NCBI RefSeq assembly: GCF_003610695.1
Contig: NZ_RAQH01000005.1
Span: forward strand, 177,600-241,599
Length of the DNA stretch: 64,000 nucleotides
Direction: 5' to 3'
From: Epilithonimonas arachidiradicis
GTDB taxonomy: Bacteria > Bacteroidota > Bacteroidia > Flavobacteriales > Weeksellaceae
Positions 37,047 to 46,919 of the stretch are shown here, piece after piece. Made by a program: the position numbers and the translations under genes. How positions within the stretch are numbered: the first letter of the stretch is position 1; each line of letters opens with the position of its first letter. The notes beneath the pieces are model-generated. The model was not told where the DNA came from and ran no database searches. It saw only the letters and a program-made list of their open reading frames with translations.

Positions 37047-37460
37047 TCAAATATCGCCTCCCAAAACTTTCAACTTAGAAGCAAACGCTTTCAATTCATC
37101 TGTAGTTATCCCGTCTAACAGATTTTTAGAAATGTAACTCGCTGTAACAGTTGCTTCTTTAAACACCCGTTGACCCGCATCTGTTATCTTTACATAACTC
37201 ACCCTTGCATCTCTATCATTACTCTCTTTTACCACAAGACCCATTTTTTCCATCGGTAAAATAATCCTGGTAATACCTGATGCCGTCAATCCTGTGCTTT
37301 CAGCCAAATCTATTCTCTTTAATCGCTTACCCGGGACATTACTTAAAATTTGCAGGATCATAAAATCGGTAAGACTTATTCCATGCAGGCTCAGGCCATC
37401 GAACTTTTTCGCAATAACAGACTGTACTTTTAAAATGTTCAGTATGATTTCTATTTCCAT
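37047..37460 (-). CDS. MarR-family transcription regulator
   Basis: The 137-residue product has a winged-helix MarR domain: LTDFMILQILSNVPGKRLKR (helix 2-3), IDLAESTGLTASGITRIILP (recognition helix), the wing ESNDRDARVSYVKITDAGQR, and a C-terminal dimer helix. MarR proteins are usually autorepressors released by small phenolic or oxidant ligands. A long perfect palindrome lies between its promoter and its start codon. It is first in an operon with a GIY-YIG-like gene and two decayed enzyme genes. Confidence 0.92.
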   Translation of the reverse strand: MEIEIILNILKVQSVIAKKFDGLSLHGISLTDFMILQILSNVPGKRLKRIDLAESTGLTASGITRIILPMEKMGLVVKESNDRDARVSYVKITDAGQRVFKEATVTASYISKNLLDGITTDELKAFASKLKVLGGDI

Positions 37461-37466
37461 AATTTA

Positions 37467-37504
37467 ATTTGCAAAATACTTGAATGATCAAGTATTTTGC
37501 AAAT
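37467..37504. promoter_or_regulatory. Operator palindrome of the MarR gene (17-bp arms)
   Basis: ATTTGCAAAATACTTGA (37467-37483), 4-nt centre, TCAAGTATTTTGCAAAT (37488-37504): the two 17-nt arms are exact reverse complements. It starts 6 nt before the MarR ATG and overlaps the -7 box, which is the position expected for an autorepressor site. Confidence 0.85.
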
Positions 37505-37530
37505 ATAATACATCTTCTTTTAAAAACAAA
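37500..37530 (-). promoter_or_regulatory. Bacteroidota-type promoter of the MarR operon
   Basis: On the minus strand TTTG (37527-37530), 19 nt, then TATATTTG (37500-37507): both boxes and the spacing fit the consensus. Expected transcription start is about 37496, inside the palindrome. Confidence 0.75.
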
Positions 37531-38087
37531 AAAATGGACATCTTTTAGAATACATTTTGAGAAAGCTTTGATAGTGGCACATAATAATCACACATAATTT
37601 TTAGAAGCAGTTATAACAACTTATTTAGGCAACTATATATCAAATGTACTAAATCAAAAAATAAAAATGTTGGTTCCTAACTTTAATGGTACCTGCTTTA
37701 TCTATTATTAAAAATAATATCTTCTTAACTTATCCCCACATCTGGCACATTTTAATATCTGCTATATTAAATTTTCTTTTTGTCCTCTACACATCATTTA
37801 AAACCTCCAAAATATTTTCAATATCAGCTAATAAATGATTTGAATAGAGTCAAGTTCACAAACATCCAAATGGCTCCAATTGAATCCAAATTGAGCCATT
37901 TTTTTGTTTTTTGTGTTAGATTAGTCCTTTTTAGAGTAATAAAACCTCATCTGAATTTGTACAGGAACACTTCATAATTCGATGTCAAATGATAGACTGC
38001 TTTTATGCGAATTTTTTATTTTATTGTTCAAAGCTACCTTGCAGTCAACGGACATTATATTCAATCATCAATGGAACAAAATTAAGA
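37531..38087. other. Gap with no recognised gene
   Basis: This gap of about 550 AT-rich nt separates the MarR operon from the fructan locus. The only structure is a plus-strand terminator at 37868-37908 with no gene in front of it. Confidence 0.45.
37868..37908 (+). terminator. Orphan plus-strand terminator
   Basis: AAATGGCTC (37868-37876) and GAGCCATTT (37893-37901) pair, followed by a T-run; an inner CAATT/AATTG pairing may extend the stem. There is no plus-strand gene upstream for 2 kb. Confidence 0.65.
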
Positions 38088-38999
38088 TCACGAAAAGATC
38101 TTTCCTGTACACATATCAATATCAGATGAAGTAATTATGGGATTTGCGCCTGATTTACTTGCTACAATAGCTCCCACAGCGCTGGCAAAATTCATAGCCT
38201 CGTCCGGTTTTCTATTCGATAACAAGTAGGCGATCAAACTTGCCAGAAACGAATCACCTGCACCAACGGTGTCAGCAACTTTTACCGGATAACCGCCGTG
38301 TTGATAGATTTTATTTTCCCATAATAGTAATGAGCCGTGTTTTCCCAACGTGACACAGACAGAACCTGTATTTGTTTTTTCTGAAATGTAACGGATATTT
38401 TCTTCCAAATCATCTGATTTAAAACCTAGCTCAGCAGCAATTTCCAGGATTTCTTCATCATTAAATTTAATAAAATCGGCTATATTCATCAATTCTTCCA
38501 GAAGCCCAATGTGGTAGAAAGGTTTTCTCAAATTCACATCAAAAACCTTGAACATTCCAGGGTTGAAATCCAGTAGCCTGAAAAGTGTATTTCTTGAAGC
38601 ATCATTCCTGCAAACAAGGCTTCCGTAAAAAAAGACATCGGCATTTTTAACGATATTCAAAGTATCATTATTGGTTTCAATAAAATCCCAGGCAGACGGA
38701 AATTTGATTTCATAAGTTGCAGAACCACGCTCATTCAGTGTTACCTGGACAATACCCGTATCATAATCTTCTGTCGTAATAATTCCGCTGGTATCAAGCT
38801 GATTTTCCTTGACATAATCGCAAATAATTTTTCCGTCCTCATCATTCCCAACGGCACTTATCATCGCTACCGGAAATCCGAAAGACGCCGTTCTGAGTGC
38901 CAGATTGAGCGGAGCACCGCCAATTTTCTTTTCTTCACCAAACACATCGAAGAGCACCTCTCCGAAACTGACTGCATTTATTTTTTTATTAAGGAACAT
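38088..38999 (-). CDS. PfkB-family fructokinase
   Basis: The 303-residue cytosolic product is a ribokinase-fold sugar kinase. Substrate-side motif: FGEVLFDVFGEEKKIGGAPL (GGAPxN type, as in fructokinases). Signature 2: DTVGAGDSF at about residues 242-250, with the catalytic Asp and anion hole. The ATP side reads VCVTLGKHGSLLL. It should phosphorylate fructose taken in by the transporter encoded at the other end of the same operon. It is the last gene, 3 nt behind the GH32-like lipoprotein gene. In the Bacteroides levan locus a fructokinase holds the same role. Confidence 0.9.
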   Translation of the reverse strand: MFLNKKINAVSFGEVLFDVFGEEKKIGGAPLNLALRTASFGFPVAMISAVGNDEDGKIICDYVKENQLDTSGIITTEDYDTGIVQVTLNERGSATYEIKFPSAWDFIETNNDTLNIVKNADVFFYGSLVCRNDASRNTLFRLLDFNPGMFKVFDVNLRKPFYHIGLLEELMNIADFIKFNDEEILEIAAELGFKSDDLEENIRYISEKTNTGSVCVTLGKHGSLLLWENKIYQHGGYPVKVADTVGAGDSFLASLIAYLLSNRKPDEAMNFASAVGAIVASKSGANPIITSSDIDMCTGKIFS

Positions 39000-39002
39000 T
39001 AA

Positions 39003-40544
39003 TTAAGGATTTTTGACATTAATATTACTGAATGAACTGTCTGCAGTACCAAAAATACTCCATTTTTTGTTAACAACATCATATACACGATTGCTGAACG
39101 CCAACTTATCATTCACATAAACCACACAAACATCATTGCTGATGAAAACCGTTACATTATAGCTAGTTCCCGAGATTCCGGACAAAGAATAGGCATTGGC
39201 AAAATCCTCACTTCCGCTGTTCATTACATAACTTGCTATTCTTTTGGAGGAAGGTTCGAATGAAATTTTAAAACCATTTTTCCCGTCATTATCCTGCGCC
39301 AGAATCAATCCTGATTTCCCGTTAGCAGAGGCGTTCAACGTAAAGCTGATCTGATTGGCCTTCTGAAGCTTCCCGAACATTACCTGGGAATTCGCAGAAA
39401 GGTTAAAGCTATTCCCGTTCTGAGAAGCATTTCCTGTAATATTATCTACGGAAAGCGGAGCATTTTGCCCGAATACAGATTGCAAGGTAGAAACAGGTTT
39501 TACCGCCAAAGTCCCATCCGGATTCTGAACTAATTGATGTGTTACAAGATTTCCCGCCCAGTCTTTTCCACCGGTGTTGCTTTCAGGGACTTTTCTTGCA
39601 GTCCAACCCACCAGATAACGGTTGGCATTGTCTGAAACGGTTTTTGCAGCATAGAGATAAGAGCCGTCCAATCGGTCATTAGCTGGCGTTGTCCAAGGTC
39701 CGTTTGGTGAACTAGCTATTCTGTAATGTGTTCCGCTGTTGTTGCTCCAGTTTTCAGAGAAAACAAGATACCAGTAATTGCCCATTTTGAAAAGGTCGGG
39801 ACATTCCAGCATAATGTAATTTTCTGACGAAGTTGTCGTGTAAATCGGGTTTTCAACCGCCCAATTTCCGCTTGCAGGATTAGTTGTGGTAAATTTAAGA
39901 ACAACAGCTTTTTTGGCTGAAGTTTGTGCAGAAACCAGCATCCAATATTTTCCATCCTCCGCATTAAAGAAAACATGCGGATCACGGAATTCATAATCAT
40001 AATACCCTGCCGGAGCCGTGATTTTAAAATTTTTGACCTTCGTCCAGTTTTTCATATCGGTACTGGTCGCCAAAAGCACACTTTCTCTCGGATTATTAGA
40101 CAAAAACGAAGCAATTTCATTGTGGCCGGTGTAATAGTAATAATAAGTATTTCCGACTTTCACTAGGCTTCCCGTTCCTACACCAAAATCTGGTTCGGAA
40201 GCCGTTCCGTAGGGAATTTGTCTCCCTTGATAAGTAAAATCCTTAAAATTAGTCGTCTCAAAGCTGTGAATGTCGTGAAATCCTTCGCCTGCAGGTTTGG
40301 TTTTAGCATCATGCAGGAAAAAAAGATGGAATTTTCCGTTTTCATAATAAGGCATCACATCACCCACATAACCGGCAGTATAATATGGATTAGTGCTTCC
40401 CATCCATTGACTAGGCGGTTGCGGAAAGATGTTCGTCTGTCTGAAAATATCTTCCGGATTCACATCGGCCACCGAATCATGATTCTGGCAGGAATAAGTT
40501 GCCAAAGCCATCACAGCGGCTAAATATATTTTTCTGATTGTCAT
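39003..40544 (-). CDS. GH32-like lipoprotein (surface fructan hydrolase candidate)
   Basis: In this 513-residue product a lipoprotein signal ends at ATYSC (Cys about residue 19). Residues about 55-340 form a five-bladed beta-propeller of the GH32 kind: GDVMPYYENGKFHLFFLHD replaces the usual WMNDPNG start, with Asp of GDVMP as the probable nucleophile. EFRDPHVF supplies the second Asp and MLECPDLF the acid/base Glu. A C-terminal beta-sandwich follows (about 370-513, ending GTADSSFSNINVK). Lipidation and position after the surface binding protein suggest an outer, endo-acting fructanase, as BT1760 is in Bacteroides. Endo or exo action cannot be read from the sequence. Confidence 0.82.
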   Translation of the reverse strand: MTIRKIYLAAVMALATYSCQNHDSVADVNPEDIFRQTNIFPQPPSQWMGSTNPYYTAGYVGDVMPYYENGKFHLFFLHDAKTKPAGEGFHDIHSFETTNFKDFTYQGRQIPYGTASEPDFGVGTGSLVKVGNTYYYYYTGHNEIASFLSNNPRESVLLATSTDMKNWTKVKNFKITAPAGYYDYEFRDPHVFFNAEDGKYWMLVSAQTSAKKAVVLKFTTTNPASGNWAVENPIYTTTSSENYIMLECPDLFKMGNYWYLVFSENWSNNSGTHYRIASSPNGPWTTPANDRLDGSYLYAAKTVSDNANRYLVGWTARKVPESNTGGKDWAGNLVTHQLVQNPDGTLAVKPVSTLQSVFGQNAPLSVDNITGNASQNGNSFNLSANSQVMFGKLQKANQISFTLNASANGKSGLILAQDNDGKNGFKISFEPSSKRIASYVMNSGSEDFANAYSLSGISGTSYNVTVFISNDVCVVYVNDKLAFSNRVYDVVNKKWSIFGTADSSFSNINVKNP

Positions 40545-40555
40545 TGATTATGATA

Positions 40556-41950
40556 TTAATTCGTTACAAGATAATTAAGGCTGTTCTCCGTGATTTTTTT
40601 GATGTTATCCAAAAATCCGTTCGGCTGGCTTGGTGTTCCGTTCGCGGTTTCGTTGTACCAGTCGTAAGCACCCATTGAGATAGTGATACAAATTTTATTG
40701 GCAGTTCCTCCCGGAAATTCTGCCACAGCAACACGTCCGTCCAAAGTATTGTCCCAGGCTTCACTAGCAAGATTATTTCCTCCTGTCTGCGTTCTCCATC
40801 CAGCTCCGTTCACATAGCCGCCCCAATCCGGCAAGAACCACCACGCCGTATGATTTAATCGAAAGGTTCCTTTCTGAAGAAAATTAGCTTTCCCGGATTC
40901 GTAGGTCTGTAGCCCATCAAAAACAGGATGTGCTTCATTACCTTTGAAGGAAATTCCCCAATCGTTGTTTGCATCTACAAACCCATTCGGTAAGAAATCC
41001 CCGAAAACATTGTTCGGACCTTTTCCCGAAGGCACAATTCCCAAAGCATCCACATATTGAGCAGCAAATCCCGTTAAAAGAATATTTCCGCCAGCATTCA
41101 GATAGGTTTTGATTTTGGAAGTAACATTCGTATTCAATGCTTCACCAGGCAAAGCGGTAGCCGAATCAAAATGCCACCAAATCACATTGATGCCCGTCAG
41201 GTTAGCTGCACCACTCGCCACATCTGCCATTGAAACATAAACCGCTCCGGAAAATTTTCCAAAAAGCCAGTCAGAAGCTGCAATTTCATCAGGATTGGTT
41301 AGACCTGTTCTGGTTGCTGCCGTTCCGAGGAATGCCACTGTTGGTCCAGAAACCGGAGTGGTTACTTTTGCCGTATAGATTTCAGTCAGATTCGCATTGG
41401 AAACAGTAAACTGTACAGGGCTACTGAAATTAATCATAGTTCCTGATGCAGGATTGATACTCACACCGCTTGCCATTTCTATCACAGGCTGCAATGCAGT
41501 AAGATTCGTTCCTTCCGGCATTGTGAGTGAAATCGTTTTGCTGGAATGGTTGATGGTTGCCGATAATCCGTTGATTTTAAAACTGATAATCGGAACCTGG
41601 GCCTGAACCGTCACCTGATAATCTTTATAAATATTACCATTCTTTACTCTGAATTTGACAGGCTGCGAAAAATCAATTACAGTTCCCGAAGCCGGGGAAA
41701 TCACTGCACCTTGCGGAATTTCTATTATTGGCGATAAAGCTTTCACGCTCGTTCCGTAAGGCAACGTTACCGTGATTTTATCATTTTTATTATCAATGTC
41801 TCCAGAAACGCCGTTTACTTTAAAGGAAGAAACATTCACCGAAACATCTGTTACCAGACTGTCTTCCATATTGTTGTCGCAAGACCAGATCAACATTGTC
41901 GAAACCAACAGCAGAAAAAATATTGGGAGTTTATTAAATATTGTTTTCAT
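40556..41950 (-). CDS. DUF4960 surface fructan-binding lipoprotein (SusE/F position)
   Basis: The 464-residue product has a lipoprotein signal (LVSTMLIWSC, Cys about residue 24). Two consecutive Ig-like modules of about 80 residues share the same phrases: SFKVNGVSGDI and SFKINGLSATI, PYGTSVKALSPIIEIPQGA and PEGTNLTALQPVIEMASGV. The DUF4960 domain follows (about 205-464), with flavodoxin-like strands (VAFLGTAAT, GINVIWWHFDS, GGNILLTGFAAQYVD) and many aromatic residues (WWFLPDWGGY). It lies directly behind susD, the place of glycan-binding lipoproteins such as BT1761. Expected to hold fructan at the outer surface. Confidence 0.85.
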   Translation of the reverse strand: MKTIFNKLPIFFLLLVSTMLIWSCDNNMEDSLVTDVSVNVSSFKVNGVSGDIDNKNDKITVTLPYGTSVKALSPIIEIPQGAVISPASGTVIDFSQPVKFRVKNGNIYKDYQVTVQAQVPIISFKINGLSATINHSSKTISLTMPEGTNLTALQPVIEMASGVSINPASGTMINFSSPVQFTVSNANLTEIYTAKVTTPVSGPTVAFLGTAATRTGLTNPDEIAASDWLFGKFSGAVYVSMADVASGAANLTGINVIWWHFDSATALPGEALNTNVTSKIKTYLNAGGNILLTGFAAQYVDALGIVPSGKGPNNVFGDFLPNGFVDANNDWGISFKGNEAHPVFDGLQTYESGKANFLQKGTFRLNHTAWWFLPDWGGYVNGAGWRTQTGGNNLASEAWDNTLDGRVAVAEFPGGTANKICITISMGAYDWYNETANGTPSQPNGFLDNIKKITENSLNYLVTN

Positions 41951-41962
41951 AAATCTTTAGTT

Positions 41963-43660
41963 TTAATAACCGTTATTTTGCTTGTACAATCCCTGGCTGA
42001 AATTGATCTGAGCCAATGGAATCGGGCAGTATTCTTCAATTCCGTGGTCAAATCCTGCCTGAGAGTAGTAAGATCTTTTCGTTTTTTCTCCGGAATAATA
42101 GGTATTCATCGTACCTGCTGCGGTTCCCCATCTCACAAGGTCGAAGAAACGGCTGCCTTCCATTGCAAATTCCATTCTGCGCTCCCATCTCAAGGCTTTT
42201 CTTGCAAAATCCTGATTCCAAGTACAGTTCACACCCGGTTCATATTTGCTGATAAGGTTGTTTGAAGTATAACTTCCGGTCAAAACGGTACTGTTCGCCG
42301 CACGTTGTCTCACCTGATTAATTAAAGGCAACGCCTCGTTGATCTGTCCAAGCTCTATTAAAGCTTCTGCCTTCATCAACAATACATCGGAATAACGGAT
42401 AATGATCCTGTTTTTAGAATTGGCATAAAACGGGTCTACATTCACCGTACAACCACATCCTACGGGTACATTTTCCTTTAACGAAGCATAATAACCATAC
42501 GTTCCCGGGCTCCTGTTCCAGCTTTCCTGATAGATTTTGTTTTCCTCGTATTTCCAAGGCAATCCCGGCAAAGCAACCGTGTGGTAAAGTCTTGGATCTA
42601 CTTTGTAATTATTGAGCTGATTGTAATTCAAATCCGTATCATTATACGTATCAAACATTGGCAAACCTTGTGGCGTTGTCTTGAAAGCGTTCACCAGATT
42701 CTGACTTGGTTTGTGGAAATCGCAGCATCCCAAACCTTGCGGCAGAGAAAGCACATCCCCGTAATTCAGTCTTCCGAAAAGCGTTCCGTCATTGTCGGAA
42801 TATTGAATTGAGAAAACCGATTCCGGACCATTCTCGTGCGTTCCCGGAAGAAAATTGTACCCGAAATCTGATTCCAGAGTATAATTTCCGATCACCTGAT
42901 TAGCTGCGTCAATGGATTTCTGAAGCGTTGCCGGATTAATCTGAGTCACCGTATAATTGTCGTCCTGCTCATAAGCCTGATACAATCTCACTTTTGCCAA
43001 ATATGCATAAGCCGCACTTTTCTTTGGCCTTCCGACTTCGGATTGCGTTGACGGCAAATTGGCAGCAGCATCTTCAAAATTGGAAGCGATGGCGTCCCAC
43101 AGTTGCTGGTCGGTTTTCGCACGGTTGGAGATTTTCGGGTAATCATCAATCGGTGTATTTTCATCTACGTAAGGCACATATTTGAAAAGGATTTTCAACA
43201 TAAAATAAAAATGTCCTCTCACGAATTTCATCTCGGCAATACGTTTTTTCTTGTTTGGGTATTGCGCTTCAGAAAGCTGGTTAAGCGCTGCAATTGCTTT
43301 GTTGCATCTTCCGATTCCCACATAATGCAGATACCAGAGACGGTCCAATTCACCAAAATCCGAACGGATATTGTTGGAAATTTCAAAAAAATGGAATGCC
43401 TGAATATCATTAGTTCCGCTTCCACCTTTGTAAGCATCATCCGAACGTACATTTCCGTATGGCCAAAGGCTGAAAGGGGTGTCATAATGGTCATTTCCAA
43501 GTGCTGCATAAGCTGCAATCACAAAACCGTCCACATTCTCAGGCGTTACAACATCGGCTTCGGAAAGCACGCCTCTTGGCTCATTGTCCAGAAAATCGTT
43601 GCAGGAAGTTGTTCCCAACAGAAATGAACAGGCAACTGTTAATAGTATATATTTTTTCAT
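41963..43660 (-). CDS. susD: SusD/RagB-family nutrient-uptake lipoprotein
   Basis: The ATG at 43660 is used rather than the frame opening 17 codons earlier, because it starts a perfect lipoprotein signal (KKYILLTVACSFLLGTTSC). The 565 residues hold the SusD TPR-like helices: LWYLHYVGIGRCNKAIAALN, EMKFVRGHFYFMLKILF, AYLAKVRLYQAYEQ, IRYSDVLLMKAEALIELGQ, and the C-terminal RWERRMEFAMEGSRFFDLVR. It is the lid of the SusCD transporter on the outer surface and binds oligosaccharide. The gene is preceded by susC and followed by the DUF4960 lipoprotein gene. Confidence 0.95.
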   Translation of the reverse strand: MKKYILLTVACSFLLGTTSCNDFLDNEPRGVLSEADVVTPENVDGFVIAAYAALGNDHYDTPFSLWPYGNVRSDDAYKGGSGTNDIQAFHFFEISNNIRSDFGELDRLWYLHYVGIGRCNKAIAALNQLSEAQYPNKKKRIAEMKFVRGHFYFMLKILFKYVPYVDENTPIDDYPKISNRAKTDQQLWDAIASNFEDAAANLPSTQSEVGRPKKSAAYAYLAKVRLYQAYEQDDNYTVTQINPATLQKSIDAANQVIGNYTLESDFGYNFLPGTHENGPESVFSIQYSDNDGTLFGRLNYGDVLSLPQGLGCCDFHKPSQNLVNAFKTTPQGLPMFDTYNDTDLNYNQLNNYKVDPRLYHTVALPGLPWKYEENKIYQESWNRSPGTYGYYASLKENVPVGCGCTVNVDPFYANSKNRIIIRYSDVLLMKAEALIELGQINEALPLINQVRQRAANSTVLTGSYTSNNLISKYEPGVNCTWNQDFARKALRWERRMEFAMEGSRFFDLVRWGTAAGTMNTYYSGEKTKRSYYSQAGFDHGIEEYCPIPLAQINFSQGLYKQNNGY

Positions 43661-43761
43661 TGTTTTAATATTATTTTTAAAGTTTAATCTCTCGCTGATT
43701 CCGCTAATCAAGCTGATTTTATTTTTAATCCGTTAAAATTTGCGCGAGGTTTATTTAAATC

Positions 43762-46700
43762 TTATAATGATAAATTGACTCCAAAATTAAACGTCAGTGG
43801 TAGCGGATAACCAAAAGCAGGCGTTTCCGGATCGATGCCCGTGAAGCTTTTGGATTTGATAGTCAGAAGATTCTGTGCGCTGATATAGATTCTAAAATTG
43901 GTAATTTTATACTGCTCCAATAGATTTTTGGGAATGCTGTAACCTAGCTGTAAAACCCTTAGTTTCAGATAACTTCCGTTCTCTACATAATAAGATGAAA
44001 ATCTACTCTCCCCGTTGCTGTCCACCGTTGTAAGCGCCGGAATATCGGAATTCGGGTTCTGCGGCGACCAGGCATTGAGCAATCTTGTTCCTTTGTTGGA
44101 ACCAATATCGTCTACGCTCCAGAAATCGGTCTGGTATTTTTTGACATTGATGACATCCACATCGCCTATACCTTGCCAGAATGTCGACAAATCGAAGTTT
44201 TTATATGAAAAGTTAAGATTAACGCCATACATAAATCCCGGATTCGGATTTCCGATCCATGTTCTGTCTTTGTCATCAATAATTCCATCATTATTTAAAT
44301 CGGCATAACGAATCCTTCCCAATCCTTTGCCCGGTTGAGTAGCGGAATTATCTACTTCAGCCTGCGTTCTGAAAAGTCCGTCGGCAACATATCCATACAT
44401 TGAATTGATCGGTCTTCCGAGAATATTATCCGTGGTTCCGTTTCCGCCATAATTGTTGATAACGGATTGTGGTAATTCCGTGATTTTGTTCCGGTTCATT
44501 GAGAAATTTCCTGAAATCTCGTATCCGAATCCGCCGGAAGTTTTATCCTGATAACCCAAAGCGACTTCAATCCCTTTATTTTCCATAGATGCGCCGTTGA
44601 TCCAGCGGTTTCCACCTTCGCCAATTACGCCCAGATAGGGAGGTAAAACGAGAATATCTTTGGTTGCTTTTTTATAAATATCCACGCTTCCCGTCAGTTT
44701 CTGATTAAAAAATCCGAAATCCAGACCTAGGTTGGTTTGCGTGGTAGTTTCCCATTTCAGATCATCATTTTTAGTTTGTGTTGCAATGAATCCTGAAGGC
44801 AATAAACCGCTTCCCACTCCAGAAATATCATAAGCCGTTCCGTAGGAAGTTGCCCAGGTCGGATTTCCGCCTGCATAATTAGCAATGTAAAGAGAATATA
44901 CTGCCGAGTTGCTGATTTCCTGGTTTCCGGTCTGTCCCCAACCTGCTCTCAGCCTCAAATCTGAGAAAAACGGAATCCATTTCTCTGCAAAATCTTCTTT
45001 GTTGATTCTCCATCCAGCCGAAAATGCCGGGAATGTTCCGAAACGGTTGTTTTTCCCAAATCTTGAAGAGCCGTCATAGCGCACTGTTGCAGAGAACAGG
45101 TAACGGTTGTCATAATCATAAGAGAATTTTCCGAAGTATGACAACAAGCTGTAATAGGTAGAGCTTCCACCGTTGAATGCATCTCCCGTCCCGGCATCAG
45201 GATACATATAATCGGGAGTTTCAATCAGGAAGCCTTCTTTTCTTAGCCATGTATTGTTGTAGGTATCTTTATACATTTCCATCCCGCCAAGTAAATCGAA
45301 GTGGTGATTTCCTGCTTTGGCTGTGTATTGAGCTGTATTGGTCCAGGTCCATTTTTCCGTATCGGACTGGTCGATGTTCACGGCGTTGGTTTTATTCTGA
45401 AGATAGCCGGAAACATAGCTTCTCTGTAAGATTCTTTTATAATAGTTGGAAAAATCTACACCAAAACTTGATTTCAATGTCAAATTTTTCACAGGTTGTA
45501 ATTCGGCATAGACGTTTCCGAAAAGACGCTGGTAACGGTAGCCGTTGTCTTTGTTATATTCCAAAAGACGGACAGGATTCTGACGGTCATTCATCCCGCC
45601 AACCGGACCACCCCACCCGATTCCATCCACAGTATGAACAGGAATAATCGGCAACGCTCTCAAAGCCGGATCAAGAACACCCGGATCCATCAATTCGTTG
45701 GTTTTATTATATGTAAAATTTTCCCCGATTTTCAACTTACCATCGAAAAAATTATAAGATGTATTCACACGGGCAGATAGTCTCTTGAAATTGGTCAGCT
45801 TTACGATACCGTCATTGTCATAATACCCCATCGAGAAATAATAAGAACCTTTGTCTGACGCGCTTGAAGCCGCCACATCCAAAGAATTGGCAACGCCGGT
45901 CTGGGAAACCTCATCATACCAATTGGTATTGGCAGATTTGATGGTTTTTGCCGCATCCAGATATTCCGGAACGTAGCTGTTGTACAAGGTCGGAATTCCG
46001 TTCTGAACGCCCCAGTCGAAGCTGTAGCTCAGGTTATTATTGTTCGGATTCAGACCGTCATTGATATTAGCCTGCCAAAGCACCTGCCCAAATTGTTTTG
46101 CATTGAGAACAGGCGTTTTTTTCGCATATTGGGAAAAAGCCGTGTAATAATTCAGGTCGATTCTCATCTTGCCTTTTTTTCCTTTTTTGGTGGTAATGAT
46201 AATCACACCGTTTGCCGCTCTGGAACCATAGATACTTGCGGAGGAAGCATCTTTCAGTACCTGCATCGTTTCGATGTCACCCGGATTCAGCTCGTGCATT
46301 CCTGCTTTTGTTGGTACACCGTCTATGACATAAAGCGGGTCGGTATTGTTCAGTGTCCCGACACCACGAATCAGAACTTTGGTACTTCCTCCTGAAGGCG
46401 AGCCATCGGCGGAGATATTCACCCCAGCTACTCTTCCCTGTAGTGATTTGATGGGATTCGGTTCCGCCTGTTTGTTAAGATCTTTCATATCAACAATGGA
46501 AACTGCTCCGGTGATGTCGGCTTTTTTCTGCTTGGTATATCCGGTCACCACAACTTCGTCAATGTTCTTCACCTTATCGGCTGCCAAAACGATGTTGAGG
46601 ACAGTTTTCTCATCCACCACCACTTCTTTTGTAGTATAATCGGGATAGGTAAAAACCAGCGTGTTTCCTTTCTTCAAATCATTGATCTGAAATGTTCCGC

Positions 46701-46863
46701 TGTTATCAGTCGTTGTAGTAACTCCCGTTTCGGAAACAGTGACAGTCACGCCGCTCAACGGTTTCTGATTGGGAGACAGCACCTTTCCTTTCACAATTTC
46801 CTGCGCAAAAAGGTAGGAAAACGGAAGAAGGCAAAAGGCGACTGCAATTTTATATTTCTTCAT
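43762..46863 (-). CDS. susC: SusC/RagA-family TonB-dependent outer-membrane transporter
   Basis: The 1033-residue product has a signal peptide (KIAVAFCLLPFSYLFAQ), then a carboxypeptidase-D regulatory-like beta domain (about 22-95: VKGKVLSPNQKPLSGVTVTV). The TonB box/plug region (IDEVVVTGYTKQKKADITGA, GSRAANGVIIITTKKG) and a 22-strand barrel follow, with the usual RYDGSSRFGKNNRF, WRINKEDFA, ENGSYLKLRVLQLGY phrases and a final aromatic strand LTFNFGVNLSL. No N-terminal STN domain, so it does not signal to an anti-sigma factor directly. It imports fructo-oligosaccharides with SusD, on energy from TonB-ExbBD. Confidence 0.95.
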   Translation of the reverse strand: MKKYKIAVAFCLLPFSYLFAQEIVKGKVLSPNQKPLSGVTVTVSETGVTTTTDNSGTFQINDLKKGNTLVFTYPDYTTKEVVVDEKTVLNIVLAADKVKNIDEVVVTGYTKQKKADITGAVSIVDMKDLNKQAEPNPIKSLQGRVAGVNISADGSPSGGSTKVLIRGVGTLNNTDPLYVIDGVPTKAGMHELNPGDIETMQVLKDASSASIYGSRAANGVIIITTKKGKKGKMRIDLNYYTAFSQYAKKTPVLNAKQFGQVLWQANINDGLNPNNNNLSYSFDWGVQNGIPTLYNSYVPEYLDAAKTIKSANTNWYDEVSQTGVANSLDVAASSASDKGSYYFSMGYYDNDGIVKLTNFKRLSARVNTSYNFFDGKLKIGENFTYNKTNELMDPGVLDPALRALPIIPVHTVDGIGWGGPVGGMNDRQNPVRLLEYNKDNGYRYQRLFGNVYAELQPVKNLTLKSSFGVDFSNYYKRILQRSYVSGYLQNKTNAVNIDQSDTEKWTWTNTAQYTAKAGNHHFDLLGGMEMYKDTYNNTWLRKEGFLIETPDYMYPDAGTGDAFNGGSSTYYSLLSYFGKFSYDYDNRYLFSATVRYDGSSRFGKNNRFGTFPAFSAGWRINKEDFAEKWIPFFSDLRLRAGWGQTGNQEISNSAVYSLYIANYAGGNPTWATSYGTAYDISGVGSGLLPSGFIATQTKNDDLKWETTTQTNLGLDFGFFNQKLTGSVDIYKKATKDILVLPPYLGVIGEGGNRWINGASMENKGIEVALGYQDKTSGGFGYEISGNFSMNRNKITELPQSVINNYGGNGTTDNILGRPINSMYGYVADGLFRTQAEVDNSATQPGKGLGRIRYADLNNDGIIDDKDRTWIGNPNPGFMYGVNLNFSYKNFDLSTFWQGIGDVDVINVKKYQTDFWSVDDIGSNKGTRLLNAWSPQNPNSDIPALTTVDSNGESRFSSYYVENGSYLKLRVLQLGYSIPKNLLEQYKITNFRIYISAQNLLTIKSKSFTGIDPETPAFGYPLPLTFNFGVNLSL

Positions 46864-46919
46864 ATCATATAGTTTTAATTTTAATTAATTGTCTACGGAA
46901 TGTTCTACACAGATATTGT

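Noticed and set aside
37780..37977. Plus-strand frame of 65 codons
   Set aside because: The orphan terminator hairpin lies inside it, and the peptide has no sensible pattern.
43103..43627. Long plus-strand frame opposite the susD gene
   Set aside because: It is the antisense shadow of the susD coding sequence; no family features.
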